Positions 5,447-8,298 of a stretch of 8,298 nt of DNA are shown here, piece by piece; the first letter of the stretch is position 1; the number at the start of each line of letters is the position of its first letter. This DNA comes from an uncultured Actinomycetes bacterium (GTDB taxonomy: Bacteria > Actinomycetota > Actinomycetes > Nanopelagicales > Nanopelagicaceae), in assembly GCA_903827345.1 (NCBI GenBank), contig CAIKID010000215.1, forward strand, positions 1 to 8,298, in the 5' to 3' direction. Under the pieces are notes generated by a model that was given only the letters and a program-made list of their open reading frames with translations, was not told the origin of the DNA and did not search any database. Position numbers and translations under genes: made by a program.

Positions 5447-6937
5447 GTGAACTCAAAGAGAACACCACCTGACTCGCAATCTAGTTCGATCCCCGGATCA
5501 CCATTGCATCAGCCCCTGCGCGAGCTGGCACCGCTACTCGATGCTTACCTCTCTTACTTCGAAAGCGCGGGCCTACCTTTTACGATTCCTGGGCATAAAC
5601 AGAAGGCTGCGAAGTTGGATCGTGGACTTGGATCTGTGGTCGATAGTGATACGCCTCTCTATGGGGGTCTCGACGAGATCAAATTAACGCATGGGACGCT
5701 GCAGCGAGCAGAGAAGCTGGCTGCCAACCTTTGGGGCGCTGACTTCGCCAGGTTCTCAACGGGCGGATCTACTCATGCCAACCAAGCAATCATTTTGGCC
5801 CTTGGCCAACCCGGTCAAAAGATTGCGGTATCTCGGACAGCCCATCGCTCGGTGCTCAGCGCCTTAGTGCTGGCGGATCTGCAACCAATTTGGATGTCGC
5901 CCGATATCGACGATGCCACTGGCTTCCCGAAGGGGATTAGCTTGCGCGAAGTAGAGCGAGCCCTTGCCGAAGATCCGATTGCAATCTTATTAACCGAACC
6001 GGGCTACTTGGGAACCATCTCCGATCTGGGGCCGTTGGTTGCTGCTGCTCACGCTAAGTCAGTCCCTGTCGTCATTGATGCCGCCTGGGGTGGCCACTTC
6101 GGTTTTCATCATGATATACCCCAGCACTGTTTGCAACTCGGGGCCGATGCCTTGATCACCAGCGTTCATAAAGCGCTCCCGGGATATAGCGCTTCGGCGC
6201 TCTTATTGGTCCAGGGCAAGTACATCAACCTGGCGCGGGTAGAACAGAGCTTTGAAACAACGCATACGACATCACCAGCCGGTGCACCTTTGGCATCCAT
6301 CGATGGTGTGCGCGCTCTCTTGGCTCAGCGCGGCGAGCAACTTCTCGGTCACTTGTTGACCAGCGTTAATCAATTTAAGGCTCGAGTGCAATCACACTTC
6401 GACCTGCCGATCTTTCTCAACGCCAGCGACTTTGCTCCGGGGCGTTTCGATCCGACCAAGATCGTGTTACGCGCTAATCAATTGGGCACTAGTGGGGTCA
6501 CCATTGAGAATGAATTAATTAAATTTGGAATCCGCGTCGAAATGGCAGATAACGACACCATGGTCTTTCTCGCCACTTTGTCCGATGATGGCGATGACTT
6601 CGATCTCTTAGGCGATCGCCTCATCCTAATCTTGCAACGTCTGCAATCGCCGCCGCGTCAATCAGCAACCGCACTCAGTTGGTCGGTCGTTCCATTGGTT
6701 GGCACCACCATGCGCAACGCCTACTTTGCTAATACCGAAATGATCACCGCAGATAAGGCGGTGGGTCGCATCAGTGCCGATTTGATCGCACCATATCCAC
6801 CTGGGGTAGCTGTTGTGGCACCAGGAGAAATATTGACAGAGCAGATCGTCGAAGGACTAGCCGCAGCAAAGGCGGCCGGGGTGCGCATTGCATATGCCAC
6901 CGATGCGACCTTGGCGAGCTATCGCGTTATTTTATAA
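5447..6937 (+). CDS. PLP-dependent Orn/Lys/Arg decarboxylase
   Basis: A 496-residue fold-type I decarboxylase of the Orn/Lys/Arg group, similar in length to the Gram-positive YaaO/SpeA-like proteins (about 480-490). It would remove the alpha-carboxyl of arginine, lysine or ornithine to give agmatine, cadaverine or putrescine. Motifs: IPGHKQ (47-52); DTPLYGGLDEI (68-78); STGGSTHANQA (104-114), the PLP phosphate loop; SRTAHRSV (129-136), with His133 expected to stack on the cofactor; DAAWGGHFGFH (211-221), with Asp211 to the ring nitrogen; TSVHKALPG (238-246), with Lys242 the Schiff-base lysine; and a C-terminal domain with APYPPGVAVVAPGE (448-461). The substrate cannot be fixed from sequence. 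The start is GTG; the first 20 or so residues are a Ser/Pro-rich extension, and a start at TTG codon 20 is possible but less likely. It is divergent from gabT, and its 3' end overlaps the convergent glgA by 11 bp with no terminator between. Confidence 0.87.
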   Translation: MNSKRTPPDSQSSSIPGSPLHQPLRELAPLLDAYLSYFESAGLPFTIPGHKQKAAKLDRGLGSVVDSDTPLYGGLDEIKLTHGTLQRAEKLAANLWGADFARFSTGGSTHANQAIILALGQPGQKIAVSRTAHRSVLSALVLADLQPIWMSPDIDDATGFPKGISLREVERALAEDPIAILLTEPGYLGTISDLGPLVAAAHAKSVPVVIDAAWGGHFGFHHDIPQHCLQLGADALITSVHKALPGYSASALLLVQGKYINLARVEQSFETTHTTSPAGAPLASIDGVRALLAQRGEQLLGHLLTSVNQFKARVQSHFDLPIFLNASDFAPGRFDPTKIVLRANQLGTSGVTIENELIKFGIRVEMADNDTMVFLATLSDDGDDFDLLGDRLILILQRLQSPPRQSATALSWSVVPLVGTTMRNAYFANTEMITADKAVGRISADLIAPYPPGVAVVAPGEILTEQIVEGLAAAKAAGVRIAYATDATLASYRVIL

Positions 6938-8072
6938 GGCTCTTATATAAAGCGACGGTTTCGTGTGCAATCGAATCCCAACTGAATTGATCGATAGCGC
7001 GAACTCGCCCAGCTTCGCCCATTTTGCGGAGTAGATCGCGGTCAGCCATCAGCGAGTTAATCTTGGAGGTAAAGGCTGCCTCGAATTCTGCGCCATCGCC
7101 CGCATAATGAATGAGCTCACCGGTGATTCCATCGGCGACAACTTCGGGAATTCCACCGACATCGCTAGCAAGGACCGCGGTCTCACAAGCCATCGCTTCT
7201 AAGTTAACGATTCCCAGTGGTTCATAAATAGACGGACATAAAAAGAGATCGGCGCCAGTGAGAAGTGCAATGACATCTGGTTGCGGAGCCATCTTGCTGA
7301 TCCAGATCACGTTGTCGCGCGTCATCTGCAACTCTTCGATCGCAGATTGAACTTCGGCACCGATTCCAGGTTCATCGGGACTTCCGGCGCAAAGTACTAA
7401 ACCAAATTGTGGGTTCACGTTCTTCCAGGCCTTAAGTAGATGGGCTAGACCTTTTTGGCGGGTGATGCGACCTACGAAAATTGCGTAAGGGCCTTTGATG
7501 CCGAGCGAATCAAGTAGATCTTGGTTGGCCTGTGGGTAATACGTTTTGGTATCGATCCCATTTAATATGGCATGCACCTTATTGGGGTCGAGATTGGGGT
7601 AGGCCCGCAGCACATCACGGCGCATCCCCTGCGATACGGCAATGATCGCGTCAGCAGATTCGTAGGCGGTCTTTTCGGCCCAGGAAGAAACTCGGTACCC
7701 ACCACCGATCTGCTCCTCTTTCCAAGGGCGGTCTGGTTCTAGTGAATGGGCAGAGATGACGTGGGGAATATTGTGCAAAGTTTTGGCGAAGTGTCCGGCC
7801 ATGTTGGCATACCAGGTGTGGGTATGGACGATATCTACCCCCGCCAAGTTCGAAGCGATCTGGGCATCGGTAATCAGTGCCTGCATTGCGGGATTGAGTT
7901 GCTGTTCTGCAGCCGATAATTCGTAGGCGGTGGCATCTGGGCGAGCTTCGCCAAAGCAATGAACATCGACATCCACCAAAGGCCGCAAGCTCTGCACTAG
8001 ATACTTCACATGGACTCCGGCGCCGCCATAAATGTGTGGTGGCCACTCTTTGGTAACAATCCCAACTTTCAT
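6927..8072 (-). CDS. glgA: Glycogen synthase / alpha-maltose-1-phosphate synthase (GlgA/GlgM type)
   Basis: A 381-residue GT-B glycosyltransferase of the short actinobacterial type (GlgM of Mycobacterium tuberculosis is 387). It uses ADP-glucose from GlgC to extend alpha-1,4-glucan or, as in the mycobacterial enzyme, to make maltose-1-phosphate from glucose-1-phosphate. Motifs: VGIVTKEWPPHIYGGAGVHV (3-22), the N-terminal substrate loop; HTHTWYANMAGH (83-94); AHSLEPDRPWKEEQIGGGYR (108-127), highly typical of this subgroup; VGRITRQKG (200-208), with Arg202 and Lys207 expected at the nucleotide diphosphate; and EPLGIVNLE (284-292), the E-x7-E motif. The ATG at 8072 is preferred over 8084 because GGGAG lies 5 nt upstream and the family begins with M-K/R-V. 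It is divergent from glgC as in mycobacteria, and its stop overlaps the decarboxylase end. True GlgA versus GlgM activity is unresolved. Confidence 0.93.
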   Translation of the reverse strand: MKVGIVTKEWPPHIYGGAGVHVKYLVQSLRPLVDVDVHCFGEARPDATAYELSAAEQQLNPAMQALITDAQIASNLAGVDIVHTHTWYANMAGHFAKTLHNIPHVISAHSLEPDRPWKEEQIGGGYRVSSWAEKTAYESADAIIAVSQGMRRDVLRAYPNLDPNKVHAILNGIDTKTYYPQANQDLLDSLGIKGPYAIFVGRITRQKGLAHLLKAWKNVNPQFGLVLCAGSPDEPGIGAEVQSAIEELQMTRDNVIWISKMAPQPDVIALLTGADLFLCPSIYEPLGIVNLEAMACETAVLASDVGGIPEVVADGITGELIHYAGDGAEFEAAFTSKINSLMADRDLLRKMGEAGRVRAIDQFSWDSIAHETVALYKSLIK

Positions 8073-8100
8073 GCCAGCTCCCATCCGACGGTGACGCTCT

Positions 8101-8124
8101 TATCTTAAAGGAAAAAGTAAGATA
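8101..8124. promoter_or_regulatory. Divergent glgA/glgC promoter with mirrored -10-like dyad
   Basis: TATCTTA (8101-8107) and TAAGATA (8118-8124) are perfect 7-bp reverse complements with a 10-nt centre. Each arm gives TAAGAT, a good -10 match, on the strand leading to its own gene. For glgA this predicts a start of transcription near 8095 and a leader of about 23 nt that includes the GGGAG site. The same dyad could be an operator for joint control. The -35 regions are weak. Confidence 0.5.
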
Positions 8125-8128
8125 CCGT
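8123..8128 (+). promoter_or_regulatory. -10 box for a possible leaderless glgC transcript
   Basis: TACCGT (TANNNT) is followed by exactly 6 nt (TTTTCC) and then the glgC ATG at 8135. This stretch closely resembles the gabT start region (TACACT, TTTCCC, ATG). No Shine-Dalgarno is in range. The overlapping TAAGAT at 8118-8123 is the alternative -10 and would leave a leader of about 5 nt. Confidence 0.45.
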
Positions 8129-8134
8129 TTTTCC

Positions 8135-8298
8135 ATGAGCAGCAGAGACGAATTAATCTCAATCGTATTAGCTGGTGGAGAAGGCAAGCGGCTACTTCCC
8201 CTTACACACGATAGAGCAAAACCGGCGGTCCCCTTCGGCGGCGCTTATCGCTTGATCGATTTTGTACTCTCTAACCTAGTCAATGGAAATATGCGCAA
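8135..8298 (+). CDS. glgC: Glucose-1-phosphate adenylyltransferase (ADP-glucose pyrophosphorylase), 5' part
   Basis: The first 54 codons are visible; the gene is cut by the right edge (the full protein is usually about 400 residues). The enzyme makes ADP-glucose from ATP and glucose-1-phosphate, the committed step of bacterial glycogen synthesis. The N-terminus carries the nucleotidyltransferase signature: VLAGGEGKRLLPLT (11-24), the nucleotide-binding glycine loop; RAKPAVPFGG (27-36); and YRLIDFVLSN (38-47). These match GlgC closely and leave little doubt. The ATG at 8135 lacks a Shine-Dalgarno and has a TACCGT box 6 nt upstream. It is divergent from glgA/glgM with a 62-bp spacer, so product and consumer of ADP-glucose are probably controlled together. 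Confidence 0.96.
   Translation, partial: MSSRDELISIVLAGGEGKRLLPLTHDRAKPAVPFGGAYRLIDFVLSNLVNGNMR

Noticed and set aside
7651..8187. 178-codon minus-strand frame overlapping glgA and glgC
   Set aside because: It is an alternate frame across glgA and crosses the divergent promoter; no domain was recognised.

Overview
This window looks like chromosome from a small-genome actinobacterium of moderate GC, and my best guess is a freshwater planktonic lineage (acI / Nanopelagicales type). The reasons are: a GabT that matches the actinobacterial form along its whole length; a GlgM/GlgA-type glycosyltransferase gene divergent from glgC, the arrangement seen in mycobacteria; a histone-H1-like Lys/Ala/Val tail protein; very short intergenic spaces; and a secreted Ala/Ser/Thr-rich surface protein. 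The taxon is an inference from gene content, not a measurement.

Layout. 1-485 (-) is the N-terminal 161 codons of an ECF-like sigma factor that runs off the left edge. 657-2471 (-) encodes a 604-residue cysteine-free secreted protein with Ig-like repeats. A 364-bp divergent spacer (2472-2835) holds several short dyads. 2836-3543 (+) encodes a LuxR-type regulator. A strong bidirectional terminator (3578-3615) separates it from the convergent 3623-3997 (-), a histone-like lysine-rich protein. 4050-5390 (-) is gabT. Across a 56-bp divergent spacer, 5447-6937 (+) encodes a PLP-dependent Orn/Lys/Arg decarboxylase. This gene converges on 6927-8072 (-), glgA/glgM, and the two overlap by 11 bp at their stops. 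8135-8298 (+) is the start of glgC, cut by the right edge.

How the genes fit together. The left half is an envelope and regulation block: a surface protein flanked by a sigma factor and a divergent LuxR regulator. The middle is amine metabolism: a basic amino acid decarboxylase beside an omega-amino-acid transaminase, which could form and consume diamines, 5-aminovalerate or GABA. The right end is glycogen / alpha-glucan synthesis: ADP-glucose formation by GlgC and its use by GlgA/GlgM.

The most notable signal is in translation initiation. gabT, the decarboxylase and glgC all lack a usable Shine-Dalgarno, and each has a TANNNT hexamer exactly 6 nt before the start codon, the geometry expected of leaderless mRNAs. 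The sigma factor, surface protein, LuxR regulator, histone-like protein and glgA all have normal Shine-Dalgarno sites. I found no CRISPR array, tRNA, rRNA, insertion sequence or clear sign of an undescribed multi-gene system. The window reads as core chromosome with interesting regulatory detail.
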